From the NCBI RefSeq assembly GCF_003460605.1, contig NZ_QTVN01000005.1:219678-283677 (forward strand): a stretch of DNA of 64,000 bases, read 5' to 3'. The notes beneath the pieces were generated by a model, which saw only the letters and a program-made list of their open reading frames with translations, had not been told where the DNA came from and did no database searches. The stretch is from Ruminococcus sp. AF31-8BH. GTDB lineage: Bacteria > Bacillota > Clostridia > Lachnospirales > Lachnospiraceae. Shown piece after piece: positions 1-8,657 of this stretch. The translations under genes and the position numbers were made by a program. How positions within the stretch are numbered: position 1 is the stretch's first letter; each line of letters begins with the position of its first letter.

Positions 1-212
1 AGAAGGTAAGGGATTACGCCATGAGTATTGCCCTTGAGCCATGTCACCTTTCTTTTTCCCCGATCAAGGGACCGGAGGGAAATATTGAATACCTTCTTCA
101 TCTGAAGAAAAGACCGGAAGGAACCCAGGTTCCGGACAGCCTGACTGTGAAGGTGGAGGATGTGGTCGCACAGGCTCACGGAGCACTGGACAAACCGGGA
201 GCAGCGAACTAA
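1..212 (+). CDS. tlyA: TlyA-family rRNA 2'-O-methyltransferase, C-terminal end (5' truncated by window)
   Basis: Only the last 70 or so codons are in the window; the reading frame is open to the first base, so the ATG at 21 is internal. The motif SFSPIKGPEGNIEYL followed by a short tail is typical of the C-terminus of TlyA/YqxC proteins, which have an S4 RNA-binding domain and an FtsJ-like methyltransferase domain that 2'-O-methylates cytidines in ribosomal RNA. The identification also rests on context: tlyA precedes nadK, argR and recN in many Clostridia, and nadK begins 8 bases after this stop. The domain core is not visible. Confidence 0.75.
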   Translation, partial: KVRDYAMSIALEPCHLSFSPIKGPEGNIEYLLHLKKRPEGTQVPDSLTVKVEDVVAQAHGALDKPGAAN

Positions 213-220
213 AACCAGTT

Positions 221-1099
221 ATGAATAACTTTTATATTATAACCAACAGTGAAAAAGATAATAATCTGGAATTTACCAATCATGTGGTAGATTACCTTGG
301 AAAACGGGGCGAACACTGTGAAGTGCAGCTTGCCGGACGGCAGGAGGAAGGTCCGTTCCACTATACAGACCCCAGGAAAATCCCGGAGGAAACACAGTGT
401 ATTATTGTGCTTGGCGGTGACGGAACTCTTCTGCAGGCCGCCAGGGATATTCAGGCAGCCCATGATGAGAAGCGCAGCCAGATTCCTCTTCTGGGTGTGA
501 ACCTGGGCCATCTTGGCTTTCTGGCAGAGGTGGACCGGCAGTCTGTATACCAGGCACTGGATAAACTGATCGCAGATATTTATGAGGTGGAGGAGCGGAT
601 GATGCTGTCTGGTACGGTATACCGGAATGGGGAAGCCATCGGGGAAGACATTGCCTTAAATGACATTGTTATTTCCAGGGAAGGCTCTCTTCGTGTGGTA
701 AGGTTCAAGAACTTCGTCAATGATGAGTATCTGAATTCCTACAACGCAGACGGCATTATTATTTCCACACCTACAGGCTCCACAGGATACAGCCTTTCTG
801 TAGGCGGTCCCATTGTTTCCCCAAGCGGGGAGATGACCATTATGACGCCCATTGCACCCCACACCCTGAACACCAGAAGCATTGTTTTTCCGGCGGAGGA
901 TGTGATCACAGTGGAGATGGGCGAGGGACGCCACAATGACTGCGAGAAAGGACTGGCATCTTTTGATGGGGATTCCGAGATTCCCATGATCACAGGAGAC
1001 AGGATCGTGATCCGCAAGGCTGAGGTGAAGACCAGGATTCTGAAGCTGAATCACCTGAGTTTTGTTGAGGTGCTGCGCCAGAAGATGAGGGACAGCTGA
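221..1099 (+). CDS. nadK: NAD kinase
   Basis: Cytoplasmic ATP-NAD kinase of 292 residues, the usual length, making NADP from NAD. The GGDGT phosphate-binding motif lies at about residues 65-69, and the conserved core NADGIIISTPTGSTGYS at about 174-190 is the NAD-binding signature of the family. The ATG at 221 follows the tlyA stop by 8 bases, so the two genes are probably co-transcribed. The downstream gap to argR (1100-1230) carries a fragment of a dispersed repeat. No unusual residues were noticed. Confidence 0.96.
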   Translation: MNNFYIITNSEKDNNLEFTNHVVDYLGKRGEHCEVQLAGRQEEGPFHYTDPRKIPEETQCIIVLGGDGTLLQAARDIQAAHDEKRSQIPLLGVNLGHLGFLAEVDRQSVYQALDKLIADIYEVEERMMLSGTVYRNGEAIGEDIALNDIVISREGSLRVVRFKNFVNDEYLNSYNADGIIISTPTGSTGYSLSVGGPIVSPSGEMTIMTPIAPHTLNTRSIVFPAEDVITVEMGEGRHNDCEKGLASFDGDSEIPMITGDRIVIRKAEVKTRILKLNHLSFVEVLRQKMRDS

Positions 1100-1113
1100 T
1101 CAGAGTGTGCCCC

Positions 1114-1155
1114 AAAATCATTCCCGCAATCTGCACGCCCCACTTTGCGGTATAT
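1114..1155. repeat. Fragment of dispersed repeat family 1
   Basis: This 42-bp stretch is identical to 56650-56691 inside the full-length copy at 56636-56799. The TIR-like ends are absent here, so this is an internal fragment. It sits between nadK and argR. Confidence 0.75.
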
Positions 1156-1230
1156 GGCAGAACGGATATCATTTTGAGACAATTGCAGATCATCTGAGAA
1201 TTGGACGGATATCTGCAGGGAGGTTGAGAC

Positions 1231-1686
1231 GTGAAATTAGCAAGACATGAAAAGATTATCGAACTGATTCAGGAATATGACATAGATACACAGGAAGAGC
1301 TTGCAGCCAGATTAAATGAAGCCGGTTTTAAGGTGACACAGGCAACGGTTTCACGGGATATCCGTGCCCTGAAAATGACCAAGGTTGCAGGAAAGGACGG
1401 GAAATCCCGTTATGCGATCCTGCAGGACACACAGCCAGGACTGGGAGACCAGTACACAAGGGTGCTTAACGATGCCATTGTCTCCATTGATGTGGGACAG
1501 AATCTTGTGGTGATCAAGACCGTTACCGGAATGGCAATGGGAGTTGCCACTGCCCTGGATGCCCTGAAGTGGCCGGAAATCCTGGGCTGCATCGCAGGAG
1601 ATGACACCATCATGTGCGCCTGCAAAAGCACCGAGCTGGCCGAAGGCGTTATGGAGAAGCTTGGCGGTATTTTGAACAGAAGATAA
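1231..1686 (+). CDS. argR: Arginine repressor ArgR/AhrC
   Basis: Arginine-responsive DNA-binding regulator of arginine synthesis and catabolism, acting as a hexamer. At 151 residues it is the normal size. The N-terminal winged helix-turn-helix (about residues 1-70) includes the family stretch TQATVSRDIRALKMTK. The C-terminal oligomerisation and arginine-binding domain includes GDDTIMCACKS near residue 125. The GTG start at 1231 is preceded by GGAGGTTGAG at good spacing. Its place between nadK and recN is the conserved Clostridial arrangement. Confidence 0.96.
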   Translation: MKLARHEKIIELIQEYDIDTQEELAARLNEAGFKVTQATVSRDIRALKMTKVAGKDGKSRYAILQDTQPGLGDQYTRVLNDAIVSIDVGQNLVVIKTVTGMAMGVATALDALKWPEILGCIAGDDTIMCACKSTELAEGVMEKLGGILNRR

Positions 1687-1860
1687 AAAGGGACGATTTG
1701 GCCAAAAGAGTTTGGAACGTTTCCGCAAAAAATAAATCGGGCAGGAATTTCCTGCTCGATTGTTGTCTGAAAAAAGCATTATCTGAAACAGCTGCCGCCG
1801 ATTGTTTTTGAGGGTTTGGCTTTGGCAGCATAATATGAGCGAATCGTAAGGAGGTCAGCT

Positions 1861-3543
1861 TTGTTAGTACATTTACACGTAAAAAACCTTGCACTCATAG
1901 ATGAAATTGAAGTGGAATTCGGGCCTGGACTTAATATCCTCACTGGTGAGACCGGTGCTGGTAAGTCCATTCTTCTTGGTTCCATGCAGCTGATCCTGGG
2001 AGGAAAGACATCCAGAAGCATGATCAGGGAAAATGCTCCCTATGCGCTGGTGGAGCTTTTGTTCCAGGTGGAGAATACGAAAGCAAAGGAGGCGCTTGCC
2101 GCACTGGATATTTACCCGGAGGACGGACAGGTATTGATGTCCCGGAAGATCATGGACGGCAGGAGCATCAATAAGATAAATGGGGAGACAAGTACGGTAA
2201 GCCAGATGAAGGCTGCAGCGGCATGTCTTCTTGACATTCACGGACAGCATGAGCACCAGTCCCTTCTTTACGAGGAGAAGCAGCTGGAGATTCTGGATGC
2301 CTACGGCCGTGAGAGGATTTTCCCGGAAAAAGAAAAGGTGAAGGCAGCCTATCAGGAATACCGGAAGTGCCAGGCAGAGTTGAAATCCCTTGATATGGAC
2401 GAGGAGCAGAAGAACCGGGAGATGGCTTTTCTGGAATTTGAGATTAATGAGATCGAGAAAGCAGCCCTGGTTCCGGGGGAAGATGAGGAACTGGAGAAGC
2501 AGTACCGGAAGCTTTCCAATGGACGGAGAATTATCGATTCCCTCCAGAGTGCCCACGCCCTTACCGGGTATGACGGTCAGGGAGCGGGAGAAGCTGTGGG
2601 AGAGGCTCTTCGTGAGCTTTCCAGAGTGACGGAGTATGATGATCAGCTGGAATCCCTTTCCCAGACTTTAAGCGAGGTGGACGGGCTTCTCAACGACTTT
2701 AACAGGGAACTGTCCTCTTATATGGATGATATGACTTTTGACGAATCTGTTTTTTATGAGACAGAGCGCCGTCTGGATCTGATCAATGGCCTAAAAGCAA
2801 AATACGGACAGCGGATCGAGGAAATCCAGGAATACCAGAAAAAGCAGCAGGAGAAGCTGACGAAGCTTCAGAAATATGAGGAAATTTTTGAGGCAGCCAA
2901 GGCGGAATTAGTTAAGGCCGAGAAGAAGCTGGAAGCAGCCTGCGGCCGTCTTTCTGAAGTGCGAAGGGAATACAGCCATCAGTTGGAGGAAAAGGTGATC
3001 CAGGGCCTGAAAGATTTGAATTTCCTGGATGTGCAGTTTGCCATCACCTTTGCCAGAAGAAGCAGCTTCACAGACAACGGTTTCGATGAGATTCAGTATG
3101 AGATTTCTACCAACCCAGGGGAGACCTTGAAGCCTCTTGGCAAGATCGTATCCGGCGGTGAGCTTTCCAGAATCATGCTGGCGTTGAAGGCAATCCTTGC
3201 CGACCGTGACCAGATTGAGACTCTGATCTTCGATGAGATCGACACCGGAATCAGCGGCCGCACCGCCCAGAAGGTATCCGAGAAAATGGCAGTGATTGGC
3301 CACCACCATCAGGTACTCTGCATCACCCACCTGCCCCAGATCGCAGCCATGGCAGATTCCCATTTCGAAATCGAGAAGCAGGTAGAAGGCACCAAGACCA
3401 CCACCCAGATACATACCCTGGACCAGGAGTCCTCCATCCGCGAACTGGCCCGCCTGTTAGGCGGCGCCCAGATCACCGACGCCGTCCTCGAGAACGCAAG
3501 AGAGATGAAAAAGCTGGCAGGAGAGTGCAAGGCAGGTCTGTAG
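1861..3543 (+). CDS. recN: DNA repair protein RecN
   Basis: SMC-like ATPase acting early in double-strand break repair, 560 residues as expected. The N-terminal Walker A GETGAGKS is at about residues 29-36. The middle is charged coiled coil (about 155-370). The C-terminal half of the ATPase holds the signature VSGGELSRIMLALK and the Walker B region LIFDEIDTGISG near residue 457. The start is TTG at 1861 with AAGGAGGTCAGC just upstream. It follows argR, as is common. A strong terminator sits 32 bases past the stop. Confidence 0.97.
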   Translation: MLVHLHVKNLALIDEIEVEFGPGLNILTGETGAGKSILLGSMQLILGGKTSRSMIRENAPYALVELLFQVENTKAKEALAALDIYPEDGQVLMSRKIMDGRSINKINGETSTVSQMKAAAACLLDIHGQHEHQSLLYEEKQLEILDAYGRERIFPEKEKVKAAYQEYRKCQAELKSLDMDEEQKNREMAFLEFEINEIEKAALVPGEDEELEKQYRKLSNGRRIIDSLQSAHALTGYDGQGAGEAVGEALRELSRVTEYDDQLESLSQTLSEVDGLLNDFNRELSSYMDDMTFDESVFYETERRLDLINGLKAKYGQRIEEIQEYQKKQQEKLTKLQKYEEIFEAAKAELVKAEKKLEAACGRLSEVRREYSHQLEEKVIQGLKDLNFLDVQFAITFARRSSFTDNGFDEIQYEISTNPGETLKPLGKIVSGGELSRIMLALKAILADRDQIETLIFDEIDTGISGRTAQKVSEKMAVIGHHHQVLCITHLPQIAAMADSHFEIEKQVEGTKTTTQIHTLDQESSIRELARLLGGAQITDAVLENAREMKKLAGECKAGL

Positions 3544-3575
3544 AAATACAGAACTCTTTTCATATTGGAACAGAT

Positions 3576-3614
3576 AGAGATACTTGCAAAATGCAGGTAT
3601 CTCTATTTTTTTAC
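3576..3614 (+). terminator. recN terminator
   Basis: A 13-bp stem (AGAGATACTTGCA with TGCAGGTATCTCT, one G-U pair) with a short AAA loop is followed by ATTTTTTT. It lies directly after recN. Confidence 0.9.
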
Positions 3615-3674
3615 TTATTTTTCAGAAGAATTTTTGCAGCGGTCGGTTTCTCTTTTTATGGCATAAAAGGTTAC

Positions 3675-3800
3675 ATGTGCTTCTTCGTCTGTCAGCGGGA
3701 TGTTAACCCGGTCTGGGTAGCCATCCTGGACGGCGGCGAGAGCCTGTTCTTCTCCCATTACGATCCGAAGACCGTGGAGTGGTTTATGTCCATTCTGTAA
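3675..3800 (+). other. Possible 41-codon ORF or gene remnant
   Basis: Between the recN terminator and the next terminator there is an open frame from ATG 3675 to TAA 3800. The last 30 codons are clearly richer in GC than the flanks and read as protein-like (PVWVAILDGGESLFF, then HYDPKTVEWFMSIL). There is no good ribosome-binding site and no promoter. It could be a degraded C-terminal gene fragment or a small protein; I do not recognise the family. Confidence 0.25.
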
Positions 3801-3833
3801 AAAGATAATGGAATAAGGTTCCTATGAAATTAG

Positions 3834-3884
3834 GCCCGCCAGCCTGGAGTGTGCGAAACAAACTTCGGGCTGGCGGGCTTTTAC
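3834..3884. terminator. Hairpin terminator between recN and spoIVB
   Basis: An 11-bp perfect stem, GCCCGCCAGCC with GGCTGGCGGGC (3834-3844 and 3868-3878), is followed by a T-rich run on the + strand. It lies between convergent recN and spoIVB and could stop both. Confidence 0.85.
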
Positions 3885-3899
3885 TGTTTTTTTGAGCAT

Positions 3900-5114
3900 T
3901 TATGTGTCCAGCATATTTTCAATAAAAATCCCATATCCGCTTGCCGCATCCTGAACGAAAACGTGTGTGATGGCGCCCACTACCTTGCCGTTTTGCAGCA
4001 CCGGGCTGCCGGACATTCCCTGGACGATGCCGCCGGTGGTGTCGATAAGCTCAGGGTCTGTTACCTGGATTACGAAGCTTTTGTTGGAGTCCTCGTGGTT
4101 CATATCGATTCGGGTGATTTTGGCGTCATATTCCTTCACGCCGTCACCTACGTTGCACAGGATAGAGGCAGGACCGACTTGAAGTTCCTGCTTGTATCCG
4201 ATTTTCATTTTTCTCAAAGCGATTGACTGCTGGGAATCACTGCCGAAATTCCCCGTAAAATTTCCATAAATTCCATTCTCACTATTAGAGTTAATTGTCC
4301 CGATCACATTATCATTCCGATACCGTATCAGCCCAGAAAGCTCTCCGGGCTTTCCCTTGGCACCTTTTTGCACTCCGAGAATCTGCGCGCAGTAAAGCTT
4401 TCCGCCCTTAATAGAAAGAAGATTCCCGGTATCCACATCACTGATCCCATGTCCCAGTGCACCGAATTTTCCATTCTCTGTAACAAAAGTCAAAGTTCCG
4501 ATTCCCTGGGTATCATCCCGTACCCAGATGCCGAGCTTGTATTTGCCCGAAGAATCCTGCACAGGCGTGAGAGACACCGGAACCAGGCTGTTTTCCCTTC
4601 GGATACTCACCGTAACCGCGCTGCCGTCCAGATCCTTCAGATCGTCAATCAGGTCCTGCTTGCAGGATATTTTCTGCTGGTTCAGGGCAACAATATAGTC
4701 ACCAGGCTTCAGAAGATTTTTCGCAGGATCCTGAATCTGTCCGTCGCTGGAAAGAATTTCCCCGGTGTCGATCACCAGCACGCCCGAGGTTTCCATGTAA
4801 ATTCCCACGCTGCTCCCGCTGACCAGAATGCTGTCCGCCTCCGTGGGTGTCACTTTGATATCCTTAAAATGTATTTTCCCCAAAAGCGTGCAGGGCAGCT
4901 GATAGCTTCCTTCTCCCGACACCGTAATGGTATCCCCGAAAGAAACAAAAGGGATCCCGGAAAGACTGGAAAAATCCAGTCCCGAATTTCTGTCAATGTG
5001 GATTTCATCCGGAATTTTCCGGTCCAGATAACGATAGCCGAGAAATACCACTGCAAGAAGATCCAGGACCAGACAAAACAGGATAAAATGTCTGTATTTT
5101 CGTTTCTGGTTCAT
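3900..5114 (-). CDS. spoIVB: SpoIVB sporulation serine peptidase
   Basis: Peptidase of family S55 which in Bacillus is secreted by the forespore and triggers sigma-K activation in the mother cell. One N-terminal membrane anchor (about residues 8-27) is followed by a PDZ-like region around residues 100-190 and the peptidase domain. GALGHGISDVDTG holds the catalytic His (about residue 221) and GIVQGMSGSPVLQNGKVVGA the catalytic Ser (about 368). A GTG at 5123 abuts the ribosome-binding AAAGGA too closely, so ATG 5114 is preferred (404 residues). The gene is in the expected place between recN and spo0A but on the opposite strand; in Bacillus all three point the same way. Confidence 0.95.
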   Translation of the reverse strand: MNQKRKYRHFILFCLVLDLLAVVFLGYRYLDRKIPDEIHIDRNSGLDFSSLSGIPFVSFGDTITVSGEGSYQLPCTLLGKIHFKDIKVTPTEADSILVSGSSVGIYMETSGVLVIDTGEILSSDGQIQDPAKNLLKPGDYIVALNQQKISCKQDLIDDLKDLDGSAVTVSIRRENSLVPVSLTPVQDSSGKYKLGIWVRDDTQGIGTLTFVTENGKFGALGHGISDVDTGNLLSIKGGKLYCAQILGVQKGAKGKPGELSGLIRYRNDNVIGTINSNSENGIYGNFTGNFGSDSQQSIALRKMKIGYKQELQVGPASILCNVGDGVKEYDAKITRIDMNHEDSNKSFVIQVTDPELIDTTGGIVQGMSGSPVLQNGKVVGAITHVFVQDAASGYGIFIENMLDT

Positions 5115-5153
5115 GTCTGTCACATCCTTTTCTTTTGTTTGTCAGATCAAATG

Positions 5154-5193
5154 AAGTTAGGGTCAAAAGGTTTTTTGTCCTTAACTTGATATC
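5154..5193. repeat. Partial copy of dispersed repeat family 2
   Basis: About 40 bp upstream of spoIVB closely match the left end of the 202-bp repeat at 53877-54078 (GTTAGGGTCAAAAGG, then TTAACTTGATATC). It can fold on itself (GTTAGGG with CCTTAAC). Only this end is present. Confidence 0.7.
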
Positions 5194-5440
5194 TGCTTCT
5201 TCGATTCTTTTTTAGTATGTGGGAAAATCATAATTTCAGTCTTGTATTTTTATGAACGGATTCCATTTCTTTCAATCATAAAATGCGAAAAATGACAAAC
5301 AAAGGTTAAAATGAGACACTGTGGGGAATGCTGTCACATTATAAAATTTAATTGGGAAAATGCCTTTTTTCTGTCTGGAAAATGAGCAAAAAACCTCGAA
5401 ACAAATCGAACGAAAATCCAGTAAAATCGGCAGTTTCGGC

Positions 5441-5470
5441 TTGATTTCCCCATGGCTGTTCCACTATAAT
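5441..5470 (+). promoter_or_regulatory. Candidate sigma-A promoter of spo0A
   Basis: TTGATT (5441-5446) and TATAAT (5465-5470) are separated by 18 bases, giving a leader of about 175 bases before spo0A. Confidence 0.6.
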
Positions 5471-5652
5471 AGACGTTGTTACAGCAAAGGAAAATTTTTC
5501 TGAAAAATGTGCAAGAGCAAACAGGGCCCAGATGTTTTGTACAAGCAATCATAGGATGCCGGACTGGTAGAAAGTGACTTTTTACCCCGGCATCAATATA
5601 TCTCCGACAGAAGCCTGTTGGAGGATTTTCGAAATAGGAGGAGAATAGCCTC

Positions 5653-6459
5653 ATGGAAAAATTGAATGTGGCAATCGCAGACGACAATGAGAAAATGGTG
5701 GAAGTACTAAGCAGGATCATTGATCAGGACGAGGATCTGAAGCTGGTTGGAAAAGCACATAACGGAGAAGAAATCTGTAATATTATAAAAGAAAAGCAGC
5801 CGGACGTGGTTGTTCTGGATATTATCATGCCCAAGCTGGACGGGCTTTCTGTAATGGAACGGTTAAGTCATGACGACAATCTGAAAAAGGTTCCCTCTTT
5901 TATCGTAGTTTCTGCTGTGGGACAGGAACGGATCACAGAGGATGCTTTTGATCTTGGGGCGGACTATTTTATGCTGAAGCCCTTTGACAACAAAATGCTT
6001 CTGAACCGGATCAAGCACATCCGCCGGGCTGGAGAACGCCGGATGAAGGAAGTGAACCGCCCCAGAAAAAGAGAAGAGGAAGGTACATACAATCCCGGAA
6101 ATCTGGAAACGGACGTGACGGACATTATACATGAGATCGGAGTTCCCGCCCATATCAAAGGCTATCAGTATCTGCGGGATGCCATTATTTTATCCGTAAA
6201 TGATATGGAAATGCTGAACTCCATTACCAAAATTCTCTATCCCACCATAGCCAAGCGTCACCAGACCACCCCAAGCCGTGTGGAGCGTGCCATCCGCCAC
6301 GCCATCGAGGTAGCCTGGAGCCGGGGAAAAATGGACACCATTGACCAGTTATTTGGCTACACAGTAAGTAATGGGAAGGGAAAACCTACTAATTCTGAAT
6401 TTATTGCCCTGATTGCGGATAAAATCCGGCTGGAATATAAAAATCGTTCTTTCCAATAG
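5653..6459 (+). CDS. spo0A: Sporulation master regulator Spo0A
   Basis: Response regulator that commits the cell to sporulation once phosphorylated. Residues 1-125 form the receiver domain with the phospho-acceptor Asp at about 56 ([13 protein letters not shown]) and the conserved Lys in MLKPFDN. The C-terminal DNA-binding domain holds [20 protein letters not shown], the recognition-helix region that is nearly invariant in Spo0A. Length 268 is normal. ATG 5653 is preceded by AGGAGGAG. The acidic linker (about 140-155) is of ordinary length. It shows that the organism, or its recent ancestor, forms spores. Confidence 0.98.
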   Translation: MEKLNVAIADDNEKMVEVLSRIIDQDEDLKLVGKAHNGEEICNIIKEKQPDVVVLDIIMPKLDGLSVMERLSHDDNLKKVPSFIVVSAVGQERITEDAFDLGADYFMLKPFDNKMLLNRIKHIRRAGERRMKEVNRPRKREEEGTYNPGNLETDVTDIIHEIGVPAHIKGYQYLRDAIILSVNDMEMLNSITKILYPTIAKRHQTTPSRVERAIRHAIEVAWSRGKMDTIDQLFGYTVSNGKGKPTNSEFIALIADKIRLEYKNRSFQ

Positions 6460-6524
6460 GAGGAAAATAGGGTATAATGTAATCTATCAGAAGCTATTTG
6501 CTATTACTAAGGAGGGTTTTTTGA

Positions 6525-7970
6525 ATGAAAAGAATTCTTTTTGCAACATCAGAAGCAGTGCCTTTTATTAAAACCGGGGGATTAGCTGACGTTGCTGGCT
6601 CACTGCCGAAATGCTTTGATAAACGCTATTTTGACATTCGCGTAATTTTACCGAAATATGCCTGCATGAAACAGGAGTGGAAGGACAAAATGGAATATGT
6701 CACACACTTCTACATGGATCTGGGCTACAAGAACTGCTATGTAGGTGTTCTACAGATGGAATATGACGGTATCCAGTTCTACTTTATAGATAATGAATAT
6801 TATTTCAGCGGCCCGAAGCCGTATGACAGCGCTCCGTGGGATCTGGAGAAATTCGCATTCTTCTCCAAGGCAGTGCTCTCCGTACTTCCGGTGATCGGCT
6901 TCCGTCCTGATATTATCCACTGCCATGACTGGCAGACAGGCCTTGTTCCTGTTTACCTCCATGACAGCTTCCAGCAGAATCAGTTCTTCTGGGGAATCAA
7001 GACCATTATGACCATCCACAATCTGAAATTCCAGGGCGTGTATGATGTGAAGACCATCAAGGAGATTACCGGACTTTCCGATTATTACTTTACACCGGAT
7101 AAGCTTGAGGCATACAAGGACGGCAATTTCCTCAAAGGCGGTATCGTATTTGCGGATGCGGTTACCACTGTAAGCAATACCTACGCAGATGAGATCAAGA
7201 CACCGTTCTACGGCGAGGGACTGGACGGACTGCTCCGCGCACGTTCCAACAGCCTTAGAGGTATTGTAAACGGTATTGACTACACAGATTTTAACCCGGA
7301 GACAGACCGCAATCTGACTGCATGCTACAATGCAGCTACCTTCCGCAAGGAGAAAGTGAAGAACAAGATCCAGCTTCAGAGGGATTTAGGCCTTGAGGAA
7401 GATCCGAAGGCCATGATGATCGGTATCGTTTCCCGTCTGACAGACCAGAAGGGATTTGACCTGATCGCCTATATTATGGATGAGCTTTGCCAGGATTCCG
7501 TACAGATCGTGGCACTTGGTACAGGTGATGAGCGTTATGAGAATATGTTCCGTCACTTTGACTGGAAGTATCATGGCAAGGTATCTGCACAGATTTATTA
7601 TGATGAGAGCATGTCCCACAGAATCTATGCAGCTTCCGATGCGTTCCTGATGCCGTCTCTGTTTGAGCCATGCGGCTTAAGCCAGCTGATGAGCCTTCGT
7701 TACGGAACACTTCCAATCGTCAGAGAGACAGGCGGTCTGAAGGATACTGTAGAGCCGTATAATGAGTTTGAGGGAACCGGAACCGGCTTTTCCTTCAGCA
7801 ATTATAATGCACATGAGATGCTTACTACAATCCGCTATGCAGAGCGTATTTTCTATGATAAGAAGCGCGAATGGAATAAGATGGTGGATCGTGCAATGGC
7901 AAAAGACTTCTCATGGGGTAATTCCGCACGTCAGTACGAAGAGATGTACAACTGGCTCATCGGAGAATAA
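6525..7970 (+). CDS. glgA: Glycogen synthase (ADP-glucose type)
   Basis: Glycosyltransferase family 5 enzyme that extends alpha-1,4-glucan from ADP-glucose. The N-terminal motif KTGGLADVAGSLPK (residues about 16-29) is the substrate loop of bacterial GlgA, and the C-terminal domain carries GIVSRLTDQKGFDL and SLFEPCGLSQLMSLRYG. Length 481 is typical. ATG 6525 follows AAGGAGGGTTTTTTGA. TATAAT at 6473-6478, just after spo0A, may be part of its own promoter, but no good -35 is seen. No other glycogen genes are adjacent. It ends at a terminator at 8063-8094. Confidence 0.96.
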   Translation: MKRILFATSEAVPFIKTGGLADVAGSLPKCFDKRYFDIRVILPKYACMKQEWKDKMEYVTHFYMDLGYKNCYVGVLQMEYDGIQFYFIDNEYYFSGPKPYDSAPWDLEKFAFFSKAVLSVLPVIGFRPDIIHCHDWQTGLVPVYLHDSFQQNQFFWGIKTIMTIHNLKFQGVYDVKTIKEITGLSDYYFTPDKLEAYKDGNFLKGGIVFADAVTTVSNTYADEIKTPFYGEGLDGLLRARSNSLRGIVNGIDYTDFNPETDRNLTACYNAATFRKEKVKNKIQLQRDLGLEEDPKAMMIGIVSRLTDQKGFDLIAYIMDELCQDSVQIVALGTGDERYENMFRHFDWKYHGKVSAQIYYDESMSHRIYAASDAFLMPSLFEPCGLSQLMSLRYGTLPIVRETGGLKDTVEPYNEFEGTGTGFSFSNYNAHEMLTTIRYAERIFYDKKREWNKMVDRAMAKDFSWGNSARQYEEMYNWLIGE

Positions 7971-8062
7971 AATCTGTACCAATGAAATTTCTGGAAGCAG
8001 ATTCGGTACATAATAAGATGAAAAATCGGACATATTACCTTTTGTAAGGTGTCCGGCTCAGG

Positions 8063-8094
8063 ATACAGGAGAATGGATTTTCTCCTGTATTTTG
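8063..8094 (+). terminator. glgA terminator
   Basis: An 11-bp perfect stem, ATACAGGAGAA with TTCTCCTGTAT, is followed by TTTG. Confidence 0.85.
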
Positions 8095-8210
8095 TTTATA
8101 CGGGTTTTGGACAAGGTCATGAAGGAACTGTACTTATATGGGCAATTTATGGCTTTGGTTTTACCTTGCCTGCCGGGCATTGAGAAAATCATGAACAGGA
8201 GGCGGAGTAT

Positions 8211-8396
8211 ATGAACGAGATTTCAGAACTGGATCTGCAGAATTTAAGACACCTGATCGGTGGTTTTGACACCACCCACTGTAAAATGGATGAGTATGCC
8301 AGACAGGCGACAGACGCTCAGGTAAAGCAGTTTTTCCAGAAGTCTGCCCAGTCCGCGGCAGATTGCAAAAACCAGCTGATGCAGTATTTACAGTAG
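8211..8396 (+). CDS. Small coat-associated protein, unnamed
   Basis: A 61-residue helical protein preceded by AGGAGGCGGAG. It contains a ferritin-like pattern of charged helices (LRHLIGGFDTTHCKMDEYA) and lies 12 bases before a CotF-like gene, so the two are almost certainly one operon. In Lachnospiraceae such short partners are often annotated as spore coat proteins; that role is inferred from the neighbour rather than from motifs. No signal peptide or membrane segment is visible. Confidence 0.65.
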   Translation: MNEISELDLQNLRHLIGGFDTTHCKMDEYARQATDAQVKQFFQKSAQSAADCKNQLMQYLQ

Positions 8397-8408
8397 GAGG
8401 TGGCACAC

Positions 8409-8657
8409 ATGAATGAGAAAGTAATGGTAGCAGATACCCTTGCGGGAATCAACGGCGAGCTGACCCGCTACGGGGAAATGATCCCGCAGACCGAGAATCC
8501 CCAGCTGAAACAGACTCTGAAGCAGATGAGAAACCAGTGTGAGATGTCCCAGGAGGAGATTTACCAGATCGCTCGCGCAAGAGGCTATTACGTGCCTGCG
8601 GCGCAGGCTACAAGGGAAGAAGTAGATCATGTGAGAAGTGTTCTGGAGCGTGGTTGA
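8409..8657 (+). CDS. CotF-like spore coat protein
   Basis: An 82-residue protein resembling the coat-F helical domain: a first helix (MVADTLAGINGELTRYGEM), a second (LKQTLKQMRNQCEMSQEEIYQ) and the family-like ending ARARGYYVPA. GTG 8400 overlaps the AGGAGG box, so ATG 8409 with AGGAGG eight bases upstream is chosen. Coat-F proteins are structural or assembly proteins of the spore coat made in the mother cell. The assignment is by overall pattern and size; confidence is moderate. Confidence 0.7.
   Translation: MNEKVMVADTLAGINGELTRYGEMIPQTENPQLKQTLKQMRNQCEMSQEEIYQIARARGYYVPAAQATREEVDHVRSVLERG

Larger units (their letters stand above)
5124..5652. other. Divergent spoIVB/spo0A intergenic region
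   Basis: About 530 bp without a convincing gene. It carries the partial repeat next to spoIVB, a sigma-A promoter candidate for spo0A at 5441-5470, and a weaker sigma-H-like pair (AAAGGTTAA near 5304 and GGGGAAT near 5322, spacing about 13). A sigma-H promoter for spo0A would be expected from Bacillus, but this match is only suggestive. Confidence 0.5.
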
